A DNA stretch of 64,000 nt from Nonomuraea muscovyensis. Lineage in GTDB: Bacteria > Actinomycetota > Actinomycetes > Streptosporangiales > Streptosporangiaceae. A model generated the notes under the pieces. It was given only the letters and a program-made list of their open reading frames with translations. It searched no databases and had not been told where the DNA came from. The position numbers were made by a program, and so were the translations under genes. The stretch covers positions 868,001 through 932,000 of the forward strand of contig NZ_JACHJB010000004.1 in the NCBI RefSeq assembly GCF_014207745.1, in the 5' to 3' direction. Within the stretch, counting starts at the first letter, position 1. Each line of letters begins with the position of its first letter. This document shows, piece by piece, positions 56,289 to 64,000 of this stretch.

Positions 56289-59200
56289 TCAGGCCTCGTC
56301 CCCCCAGGAAACATTGATTAGCTGATCGATCCGGTTCAGGGTGCCGTCGGCCTCGGCGGCCCGGCCGACGGTGTCGTCCCCCTCGGTCTCGTGGTCCTGT
56401 TCGCGGCTGAAGAAGCCGTCGAGCTCGTCGCCGACGAAGACGGCCAGCATCTCGCCGTCGGGCCAGGCGTACCGCAGGATGCGCAGGCCGTCCTCGTCGT
56501 GGATCGGGTGGAAGCCCGACTCCTCCAACTGCTCCCGCAGGGATTGATCCCAGCGCCCGTACGGGTACCTCCGGGAGCCTCGCTGTTCTCCGGGCAGCCG
56601 CACGTCGCCCATGGGGAACGCGTACATGTCGTCCGTTCGCGAGCCGGCCAGCAGCGCCGGCCCGCCCTCGGCGGTGGCGTCCACGTCCACGATCCGGACG
56701 CTGTAGTGGAAGAGCTGGATCTCCCTCTTCAGGTAGAGGACGGGGTCGCCGACGCCGGTGCGCTTGACCAGCCGCGAGACGCCTCTCCAGTACGGGCTGG
56801 CGCCGAGCCGGCCGCCTCCGCCGGGCAGGCGCGGCACGGCGGCCGTGGTCGTGCCGGGCAGGAGCCCGGAGATGCCCGCGTCCGAAGACAGGACCGACGA
56901 GAACATGACCTTGATGTCCTGCGGGTCCACGCGCGGCATGTAGGTGTTGTCGCCGTAGAAGCCGTGCGCGGCGATCAGCTCACCGGCCCGGCCGGGGAAG
57001 CGCAGCTCCGCCCTGGATGCCTTGTGCACGACCACGTAGTCGGGGCTGTAGTCCAGCAGGTCGCCGAACGGGGAGCGCGCGGGAAACAGCGGCATCTCGC
57101 GCCGCACCTCGTACTCCTGCCCGCCGATGGTGACGCGGTCGAAGCCCGGCAGCTCGTCGTCCAGGAACCTGATCAGACGCAGCGGCATCGCGAGCTGGGC
57201 ATGCGTCACACCCTCCACCTGCACGAGGTGGTCGTCGTGCCGGAGCACCCCGGGGACGTCGCTCCGCCAGCCCTGCGTGAGCTGGTACGGGAGCTGCCCT
57301 TCCAACGTGCGCACGTCGCCGAGCCGGCCAGTCGACGCGGCATCCAGCGCGGCGTGGATCGTGGCGGGGTCGGCGTGCACGACCAGGTTGCGGACGTGGG
57401 AATCCGCCGGATGGATCGTCCACTCCAGCCAGGTGTCGGCCATCCGCACCCCTTCGGCGGAGCCGCCGAGCAGGCGCGCGACCCTCGGGGTGGCCGTCCG
57501 GTACAGGATCTCGGCCTGCCCGTCGACCGCGATCGCCAGGGTGGTGGCGTCGGCACCGGCTCTGATGCGCAGGCCCGCGCCGTCGTCGTGGACCTCCCGG
57601 AGGTCTTCCGGCCGGGCGGTGGCGTCGGTGACCTGCCGGTACAGGACGACGCCGGAGTCCGGCCGCTGAAGGACCACGAACGGCCCGCCCCGCCAGAAGG
57701 GGGTGGCTCCCAGCTGCCCGAACCCGGGCAGGTGAGCGGGCGAGGCGGTCACCTGGCGGACCGACTGCGCGATCTCCGCGGCTTCGTCGGACACCGCGTG
57801 ACCGGACTCGCCGGACGAGGCCGGCGGCAGGTCGAGGTAGACGCTGCCGCTGGACGACGACCACTGGGAGTTGATCAGACGGTTCTCGAACGGCGCGCCG
57901 GGTCTGCTGCTGTCGGCCTGCACCTTGAGGTCGAAGGCGAGTCCGTTGACGTCCAGCCCGAGCGCGTTCTCGGCGTCCGACCGGATCGTCGCCGCGTCGA
58001 AGAGTCGCTGCTGCGACGGGGTGAAGGAGACGCTGGAGTACAGCCCGGTCAGACGCCGGCCGTCGAGTACGGCGAGGACCGTCGTGGTGCCGTGCGTGAA
58101 CCGCATGATCCGCAGCCGGCCGTCGTCGATCAGTAGCTCGAAACCGAGTGCGCGCAGCTTTCGCTCGCTGGGACGGACGAGCCTCATGTCCCGCTCGGAC
58201 CAGACGATCTCCGCCGTGCCCCGCGTGCCGACGGACCACCGCTTCCGCGTCGCCGGCCTGGTGTGATACTCCACGACGATGTCGGCCTCGTCGGCGGACC
58301 GGCGGTCGACGCCGATGCCGGCGATCTCGTCACGCAGGCCCAGCCGGGTGAACAGGCGCATCCCGTCATCGCCGAACTCGACCACCACGTTGTCGCTTCC
58401 CGCGAACCTGCCGCCCAGGGGCCGCAGTCCCGCGGGCAGGACCGCGATCGGCTCAGGCAGGACGGGGAGCTCCGGCGCGCGGGTGCCGGGCGGCGTGTGC
58501 GTCGCGGCGACGACGACCTCGCCGGAGGGACGCTCGAGGTCCTTGTCGGCGTAGCTGGTGAGCTGGCCCAGATGGCCGTCCGGCAGGGGGTCGTCCAGGT
58601 GCGCGAACACGCGGATGATCTGTTCGGGCGAGACGCGGGCCGGGGACCTCCTTCCCCCGTAGAAGCCGTGCGACCCTGCCGTCTCGGCGATCACCGTGTC
58701 GAAGGTCAGCTTTTCCCCGGTCGTCACGTTGACCACCTCGATGGAGGCGTCCGGCGTGACAGGGCCGAAGGGGTTGCCGGCCGGGCCGGAGCGGCGCACC
58801 GCCCGCAGGTCGTACTCATGGCCGCCGAACCGGATCCGGGCCTGGTCGACGTACCGCAGCACGTAGGCGGCGAGGCGGAGAGGCTGAGCCAGGTCATGGT
58901 GCGTCAGCCCCGCTCCCAGCACCAGTGTGTTGTCCCTGACCAGCACGTCGCGCACGTCCTCGGTACGGCCGAGCAGACCGGCCTCGCGCAGCCGCTGCTC
59001 GATCCCGGCCCTCCCCATGTCGCCGAACCGGTCGAGCCCCGCGATGGTCCCGTTGTCGTTGACCCCCCCGACCGTGAACCCGGTCGGCTCGCTGACGACC
59101 TCCGTCCGCTGCAGCCCGACGAGCTCCGGAGTGAAGTCCACGGGCCGGACTTCGGCGTCCACGACGGACCCGTCCTCCAGCACCGTGAACTCCATCCAGC

Positions 59201-62200
59201 CGTTGACGACCCTGATGCCCTTGAGCCCGGTCGCCGGGTGGGTGAGCGTGCCCAGGGCGGTGGCGGGCGTCAGCAGCGTCCTCAGCTGCTCATCGCCCAC
59301 CCCGACGTGGAGGCTGATGAGGTGTCCCGCGGAGAGGGTGGCGATGACGTCGGCGCCGCCATGGCGCAGGCTGCGCCGGCCCGGCTCCGCGTACACCGTC
59401 GCGTAGAAGCCGTCCAGGCTCCCGGCGTATCCGTACGTCCCGGACCGCGGTTGCGCCCTGGCGGCCATCTCCGCGGTGAGGTCCGCCTGCTCGACCTTAC
59501 GCAGCCGCGGGCCGTCGGCCTGCTCGACCCGAGACCACCCATCGCTCCGGAGCACGTGCAGGACGCCGTCGGCGACGTGCATGTCGAAGATGGCGCCGGT
59601 CAGCCGGCGGTAGAGGCGGAGCCTCTCCCCTTCTCGTTCCGTCGAGGCCACCCAGCCGTCGGCTTCCTTCCACATGTCCTCCCTTGTCCACGAATCCGAG
59701 GCACGGGGGAAGGAGAGGAGGACGGGCCGGTCGTCGCCTGACGCCTCGCCCCGCACCGCCGGACGTGTGTCCGGCTGCTGTGGCGCCGTCCACGGTGCAG
59801 TCGGTGGCGCGGCCGGGGGGTTGGTCGGGGGCGTGGCGGGGCCGTCGGACAGGACGACCCGCCGCTCCGCCGCGACGTAGGTGACGCGAAGCCTGGTCCC
59901 CGGCGCGGCCAGCACCTGGCGGAGGCCCGCCTGCCGCGTGATGGGCCCAAGCTCCCGCGCGCCCGCCACGTCGAAGTCGAACCGGACGCGCACCTTGCCC
60001 TCGGGCACGCTCGTCGCGGGGGGCTCCGTCTCGGCGGTCACGAGCGTGAACTCGGACAGCACCGCCTCCGGCTCCGCGATCCGCTCGGCGAGCTCCCGCG
60101 GCGTCAGGTCCAGCCAGTAGGAGACCGGGCCGGCGAGGTGCGGCAGCTCCCGCCACGCGGCCCACATCTCCGCCACCGAGCCCGCGATCGGGTCCCGGCC
60201 GGGGCGGAGCCCCTGGCTGACAGCCGCGTTGATCTCCGCGTCGTGTCCGGCGGTGAAGGCACGCAGCATGACGACGCCCTCGGGCCGGGTGCCGAAGCCG
60301 GGTGCGTGGCGCCGGATCAGCTCCGGGTCCGCGGCCTGAAGGTCCTGCAGCTCCCGCACGAGCTGGTCGTACTCGGTGATGGGCAGCCACTCGCGCACGT
60401 CCTGCCGGGTCGCCGGGCCGGTGCTCGCGAACCGCTCGTCCACCCGCGTGTGGCCGGCCTCGGAGGTGACCGGCTCGCTCACCGCGGCGGCGCTCTCCTC
60501 GCCTTCGGCGGTCTGCGTGCCTTCCGTGTTCTGAATGCCCCCGGTGTCCTCGGCGCGTTCGGTGCTCTCGGTGTTCTGGACGTCGCCGGTGTTTCCGGCG
60601 GCCTCGGCGAGGAGACGCAGGCCCAGTTCGAGCTGCGCCCGGGACGGGCGGAGCGGGATGAGCCCTTGTTCATTCCCTCGGGCGATCGCGTCGAGCACCT
60701 GACGCGGGACGTTCGGAGGATAGCTCAGGCCCGCCTCGTCGGCGAGGTCGAACAGGCGCCGGGACAGGTCCTCCATGGCCTGGATGTCGGCGCCGTACGC
60801 CCGCTGCACCCACGCCAGCGCGATGGCCTCGTCCGGGTCGAGACCGGGAAGGTTCAGCCCGAGGGCGAGGGCCTCGCCCAGCCAGCGGTCCGGCTCCTGC
60901 GAAATGACACCCTTCAGCAGGTCACGCGCGACTTCCTTGGTGAATGTTCCGGGCCGGCCCGGCTCGGGTTCCCAGACGAGCTGTCCCCGCTCGTGCGCCT
61001 CCCAGAGCAACGGCTCGATGAGCTCGTGGGCAAGCGACAGCTCGCGGACCAGCCAGCCCGTGACGCGGTAGCCCCCGGTCAGCAGCCGTTCGATGTCGTA
61101 TGCGGTCGCACTCCGGGTGCCGGTCCGCGCCGGGCCGGTCTGGAGTGACGGCCCGTCCTGCGGCACCCGCTCGCCGGGCGTCTCCTCCGGGCCGGCGGTG
61201 CCGGGTGCCTCCTGGCGCCTCGTGGCCTGTTCCAGGGCGGCGGCGAGCTGGTCGGGGGTGGCCGCGTCGAGGACGGGCCGGAAGCCGTCCCGCACCGCGG
61301 CGAGGTACAGGTGGATGAGCTGCAGGCGTCCCTCGGCGGCGGCCAGGGTGGACAGCGGCGTCGCCTTGGTGGGGGCGAGCCGCCCGCCGAGCAGTTCCGC
61401 CCCGGCGACCTCGGCCAGCCGGCCGAGGTACGCCGCGCTGTCCTCCGGGAAGGAGTCGGCGCGGCTCACCTCACGGCCGAGCCACAGGCGGCGAGCGTCC
61501 CCGGTGCGATCCATGTACTCCCTGAGGCGCAGCCCCGCCTCGTCGATCCGATCGACCGAGGTGTACCAGCCCTTGCGCTCCAGGTCCAGGTAGGCCTCAA
61601 GCGTCGCCCTGAGACCCCGGTCCCGGACCAGCTCGTCCATGGCGCGTTCGGCGGCGCCCTCTTGACCGAACCCGACCCACATGTCCAATCGGCCGATGGC
61701 CCGCAGTTCCTGCTCGGTCAAGCCGTGGATCCCCGCGCGGGCGGCCAGACGCCGCCCGGTGTTCAGGTGCAGCCCGATCTCTTCGGCGTACTCCACCAGC
61801 GCGTCGGCCAGCGCCTCGGGATCCCTTCCGTCCAGCGACTCCCGCACCCAGCTGTCGTCCTGGCGCAACGCGCGCAGCGCGGTGTTGTAGAACCCCCGCT
61901 CACCGCCGAGCTTGAACGTGGCCCGCTGCCAGGCTCTCCTCGCGCCATGGCCCTCCGCACTCACGGCCGTGCCGGTCGTGTGGAAGATCTCCGCCATCTC
62001 GCCCAGCCAACGCGCCTCGTCGTCCGGCAGCGCCGGCCAGTTCAACCGGGCGGCGATCTTCCGGCCTCGGGCCATGGTCGCGTCCTCCCGGCCCACAGGC
62101 ATCTGGACGTCCTGCTCGGCCGCCTTCCCCGTACCGCGCGATGACGCCTGCTCCAGGGCGGCGGCGAGCTGGTCCGGGGTGGCCGCGTCGAGGACGGGCC

Positions 62201-64000
62201 GGAAGCCGTCCCGCACCGCGGCGAGGTACAGGTCGGCCAGCCGCTTGAGCTCTCTGGTGGTGGCCAGAGCGGACAGCGGGGTGGTCCCTTCGGGAGTGAG
62301 CCGGCCGCCGAACAGCTCCGGCCCGCCGATCTCCGCCAGCCGGCCCAGGTCGAGCCAGGTCCCCCTCGGGTAGAGGGCGAGGCGGCTCACGGCCTCGCCC
62401 ACCCACCGATGGCGATCGTCTCCGGTCAGGTCCATGTACTGCCTGAGCCGGTCCGCGGAGTCGTACACCAGGTTCATGGCGGCGTACGCGCCCTTGCGTT
62501 CCAGATCGAGGAACGCTTCGAGCGTCGGCCGCAGCTTCCGCTCGTGCACCAGCCCGCGCATCTCCGGGTCGGCCACCCCGTCCGCTCGCATTCCGAACGA
62601 CAGACCCAGCAGGCCGATCGCCTGCAGTTCCCGCACGGACAGGCCCCTCATCCCCGCTTCGCGGGCCAGCCTCTGCCCCTCGATGAGGTGCACATCCATC
62701 AACTCGGCATAATGCACCAGCGCGTCGGTGAGCCGATCATGGTCTCGCTCGGAGAGAGCTTCCCTGACTCCCGTGTTCCAGCCGTTCAGCGCCCGCAGCG
62801 CGGTCTCGTACAGGCCGCGCCGGCCGCCCAGCCGGGACTCGGCGGCCTGTCTCGCCCGGAAGCTTTCGCGGGAGTCTCCGTACAGGGCTTCGACCTCGCC
62901 GAGCTGCCGCAGCCGCTGGTCCGGCAGCCCGCTCCAGCCCATCTCGGCGGCGATCTGCCGGCCCCGCTGCAACGCCGCGTCGCCCGACTCCCACCCGCGC
63001 GGGTTGGGCGCGTCGGGAGGGCTGTGGAACATCACCGCACCGTCCGACGGCCCGGCGCGTCCGGTGCGCCGCGCGTCGCCGCGCCCAGGCGTCCCGGTGA
63101 GCGGGTCGATCGGGGTCTCGGAGGCGTGGGCGGTGGCGCCCGGGTCGAGGCCGGGCCGGCCGGCGGCGCGGGTCTGCACGGAGTCGGCACTGGTGGGGTT
63201 CGCAGCCCGGAGCGCGTCCTCCACCAGTCCGGCCAAGTCCCCGCCGGTGATCTCCTGCCCGGGTGCCCTCGACGAGAGCACCTCACCGATCGTGGCCGCG
63301 ACCACCGCGAAGTGTTCGCCCACAGGCCCGAGAGCCACCTGCTCGGAGTTCGTCGCGGCGCTCGCGAACAGTTGCGCGACCTTGACCACCGCCTTGGCGC
63401 CCTCGACGTCCCCGAACACCTCGCTCGCCGCGCGGCGCAGAGCCTGCGCCCCCTGCTCGCCGGGGAAGCGCCGGCCGCCCGTGGCCTGGTACCACTCGAC
63501 GAACCGTGCGAGCCCGTCCAGGTCCCACACGGTGAGCCGGTGACCGCCGCCCATGGCCCGCGCCACCTGCCGGATGATGTCGTACGTGCGGGGCGCCGAA
63601 CCTTCCCGGCTGACGACGAACTCGACCAGGCCACGTATCCGTCGTAGGTCGGACCCCCGGAACGGAAACTCCGGCGTCGTGGCGTACATGACGGTCGCCA
63701 TGGAGATCAGCGCGTCGGTGTAGTCCAGGTGGTACCGGGCCAGGTCGGAGAGGTCGGCCTCCCTGTACGCCGCCCCCATGCGGTCCAGGCGCAGCACGTG
63801 GTCGAAGAACACCCGCCCATGAGCGGGGAACCTTTCCAGGAGGACGCGCACGTGGTCGGGCAGGCGCGTATTGGCCGCCGTGGGCGAGCTCCAGTAAGCG
63901 TCGGCGAACGGCACGCCAGGTACTGCCGCGCCCGTGACGACCGGCAGGCGGCGACGTTGCCACGTCGTCCGCACCATGAGGCCGCGCTCGCCGGGGCGCC
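56289..64000 (-). CDS. Giant internally repeated protein of unknown function, 5' end beyond window
   Basis: The frame is open from the stop at 56289 to the window edge; 2,562 codons lie after the first ATG seen (63977), and the frame stays open upstream of it, so the start is probably outside. By position from that ATG: a helical region (1-330), a tandem pair of about 275-residue helical repeats (about 336-611 and 641-921, each ending 'RPVLDAATPDQLAAALEQA'), then beta-rich modules from about 1400, two of which share 'HGFYG' near the end ('IAETAGSHGFYGGRRSPARV', 'LIAAHGFYGDNTYMPRVDPQ'). No signal peptide, membrane helix or known catalytic motif was seen. Size and modular look recall giant effector- or toxin-like proteins of large actinomycete genomes, but no domain is recognised. 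Confidence 0.75.
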   Translation of the reverse strand, partial: RPGERGLMVRTTWQRRRLPVVTGAAVPGVPFADAYWSSPTAANTRLPDHVRVLLERFPAHGRVFFDHVLRLDRMGAAYREADLSDLARYHLDYTDALISMATVMYATTPEFPFRGSDLRRIRGLVEFVVSREGSAPRTYDIIRQVARAMGGGHRLTVWDLDGLARFVEWYQATGGRRFPGEQGAQALRRAASEVFGDVEGAKAVVKVAQLFASAATNSEQVALGPVGEHFAVVAATIGEVLSSRAPGQEITGGDLAGLVEDALRAANPTSADSVQTRAAGRPGLDPGATAHASETPIDPLTGTPGRGDARRTGRAGPSDGAVMFHSPPDAPNPRGWESGDAALQRGRQIAAEMGWSGLPDQRLRQLGEVEALYGDSRESFRARQAAESRLGGRRGLYETALRALNGWNTGVREALSERDHDRLTDALVHYAELMDVHLIEGQRLAREAGMRGLSVRELQAIGLLGLSFGMRADGVADPEMRGLVHERKLRPTLEAFLDLERKGAYAAMNLVYDSADRLRQYMDLTGDDRHRWVGEAVSRLALYPRGTWLDLGRLAEIGGPELFGGRLTPEGTTPLSALATTRELKRLADLYLAAVRDGFRPVLDAATPDQLAAALEQASSRGTGKAAEQDVQMPVGREDATMARGRKIAARLNWPALPDDEARWLGEMAEIFHTTGTAVSAEGHGARRAWQRATFKLGGERGFYNTALRALRQDDSWVRESLDGRDPEALADALVEYAEEIGLHLNTGRRLAARAGIHGLTEQELRAIGRLDMWVGFGQEGAAERAMDELVRDRGLRATLEAYLDLERKGWYTSVDRIDEAGLRLREYMDRTGDARRLWLGREVSRADSFPEDSAAYLGRLAEVAGAELLGGRLAPTKATPLSTLAAAEGRLQLIHLYLAAVRDGFRPVLDAATPDQLAAALEQATRRQEAPGTAGPEETPGERVPQDGPSLQTGPARTGTRSATAYDIERLLTGGYRVTGWLVRELSLAHELIEPLLWEAHERGQLVWEPEPGRPGTFTKEVARDLLKGVISQEPDRWLGEALALGLNLPGLDPDEAIALAWVQRAYGADIQAMEDLSRRLFDLADEAGLSYPPNVPRQVLDAIARGNEQGLIPLRPSRAQLELGLRLLAEAAGNTGDVQNTESTERAEDTGGIQNTEGTQTAEGEESAAAVSEPVTSEAGHTRVDERFASTGPATRQDVREWLPITEYDQLVRELQDLQAADPELIRRHAPGFGTRPEGVVMLRAFTAGHDAEINAAVSQGLRPGRDPIAGSVAEMWAAWRELPHLAGPVSYWLDLTPRELAERIAEPEAVLSEFTLVTAETEPPATSVPEGKVRVRFDFDVAGARELGPITRQAGLRQVLAAPGTRLRVTYVAAERRVVLSDGPATPPTNPPAAPPTAPWTAPQQPDTRPAVRGEASGDDRPVLLSFPRASDSWTREDMWKEADGWVASTEREGERLRLYRRLTGAIFDMHVADGVLHVLRSDGWSRVEQADGPRLRKVEQADLTAEMAARAQPRSGTYGYAGSLDGFYATVYAEPGRRSLRHGGADVIATLSAGHLISLHVGVGDEQLRTLLTPATALGTLTHPATGLKGIRVVNGWMEFTVLEDGSVVDAEVRPVDFTPELVGLQRTEVVSEPTGFTVGGVNDNGTIAGLDRFGDMGRAGIEQRLREAGLLGRTEDVRDVLVRDNTLVLGAGLTHHDLAQPLRLAAYVLRYVDQARIRFGGHEYDLRAVRRSGPAGNPFGPVTPDASIEVVNVTTGEKLTFDTVIAETAGSHGFYGGRRSPARVSPEQIIRVFAHLDDPLPDGHLGQLTSYADKDLERPSGEVVVAATHTPPGTRAPELPVLPEPIAVLPAGLRPLGGRFAGSDNVVVEFGDDGMRLFTRLGLRDEIAGIGVDRRSADEADIVVEYHTRPATRKRWSVGTRGTAEIVWSERDMRLVRPSERKLRALGFELLIDDGRLRIMRFTHGTTTVLAVLDGRRLTGLYSSVSFTPSQQRLFDAATIRSDAENALGLDVNGLAFDLKVQADSSRPGAPFENRLINSQWSSSSGSVYLDLPPASSGESGHAVSDEAAEIAQSVRQVTASPAHLPGFGQLGATPFWRGGPFVVLQRPDSGVVLYRQVTDATARPEDLREVHDDGAGLRIRAGADATTLAIAVDGQAEILYRTATPRVARLLGGSAEGVRMADTWLEWTIHPADSHVRNLVVHADPATIHAALDAASTGRLGDVRTLEGQLPYQLTQGWRSDVPGVLRHDDHLVQVEGVTHAQLAMPLRLIRFLDDELPGFDRVTIGGQEYEVRREMPLFPARSPFGDLLDYSPDYVVVHKASRAELRFPGRAGELIAAHGFYGDNTYMPRVDPQDIKVMFSSVLSSDAGISGLLPGTTTAAVPRLPGGGGRLGASPYWRGVSRLVKRTGVGDPVLYLKREIQLFHYSVRIVDVDATAEGGPALLAGSRTDDMYAFPMGDVRLPGEQRGSRRYPYGRWDQSLREQLEESGFHPIHDEDGLRILRYAWPDGEMLAVFVGDELDGFFSREQDHETEGDDTVGRAAEADGTLNRIDQLINVSWGDEA
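61231..62233. repeat. 82-bp near-identical direct repeat inside the giant gene
   Basis: 61231-61312 and 62152-62233 match at 81 of 82 positions by eye. They are the ends of the two 275-residue repeats, whose remaining sequence is far more diverged. The intact stretch points to gene conversion or selection on this segment. Confidence 0.8.

Noticed and set aside
56391..59741. Long plus-strand frames opposite the giant gene
   Set aside because: Low-quality shadow composition; the minus frame is continuous for 7.7 kb with repeated modules and normal residue use.

Overview
The window is 64 kb of chromosome from a high-GC actinomycete. Gene content and order (glnA4-type amine cluster, mec-cysO-cysM, murI / Rv1339-like / rph / rdgB, PadR-controlled ABC systems, a giant repeat protein, no encoded CCA on the tRNA) suggest a large-genome Streptosporangiales member such as Nonomuraea; the genus is an inference. 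Coding density is high, many genes overlap by 1-4 bases, and several genes have a -10 element placed so that the mRNA should begin at or next to the start codon (leaderless).

Layout. 1-9.7 kb: 3' part of a sigma-70 gene (cut by the window edge), an SDR/PadR divergent pair leading into a DrrAB-like ABC exporter, an RpiR regulator, a one-piece ABC exporter with paired inverted repeats upstream, a second PadR regulator coupled to an SGNH hydrolase, and a membrane protein / nucleotidyltransferase pair. 9.8-18.7 kb: a DUF2264 protein behind a LacI-type operator, then a FadR-regulated amine-utilisation cluster (ethanolamine-type permease, glutamine-synthetase-like ligase, aldehyde dehydrogenase, SDR, class-I amidotransferase hydrolase), syntenic with M. 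tuberculosis Rv2857c-Rv2860c. 18.7-21.9 kb: a tandem glycine riboswitch before gcvT-gcvH-sdaA. 21.8-25.5 kb: an AmaP / DUF6286 envelope-stress operon linked by a tiny repeat-built ORF, a D-threonine-aldolase-type PLP enzyme, a DUF3618 protein and the peroxidase Bcp.

25.5-26.5 kb holds the most unusual locus: a small, lower-GC HNH endonuclease whose last 15 codons and stop lie inside a complete tRNA-like gene with anticodon UAG but a short class-I variable arm. 26.5-31.7 kb is a two-component system with a MacB-like ABC transporter. 31.8-34.4 kb is a toxin/immunity pair (papain-fold Tox-PL toxin with repeat-rich linker, Imm35-like immunity protein). 34.5-48.1 kb carries a sulfite-oxidase-like molybdoenzyme and a stretch that keeps the M. 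tuberculosis Rv1330c-Rv1341 order (pncB, clpS, DUF2017, mec, cysO, cysM ... murI, Rv1339-like, rph, rdgB), interrupted by an MFS exporter, a thioesterase and a DUF3352 protein with a FUS-like Q/G/Y-rich domain. Between mec and cysO there is a coupled 23-codon ORF plus hairpin that looks like a cysteine attenuator. 48.2-64 kb: a VapBC pair, a STAS protein, an SF2 helicase, a repeat-rich membrane protein, an MFS exporter, a secreted M43 metalloprotease, a DUF3039 protein, and at least 2,562 codons of a giant internally repeated protein that runs off the right edge.

All calls are from reading the sequence; no database search was run. Promoters and operators are pattern matches and remain predictions.
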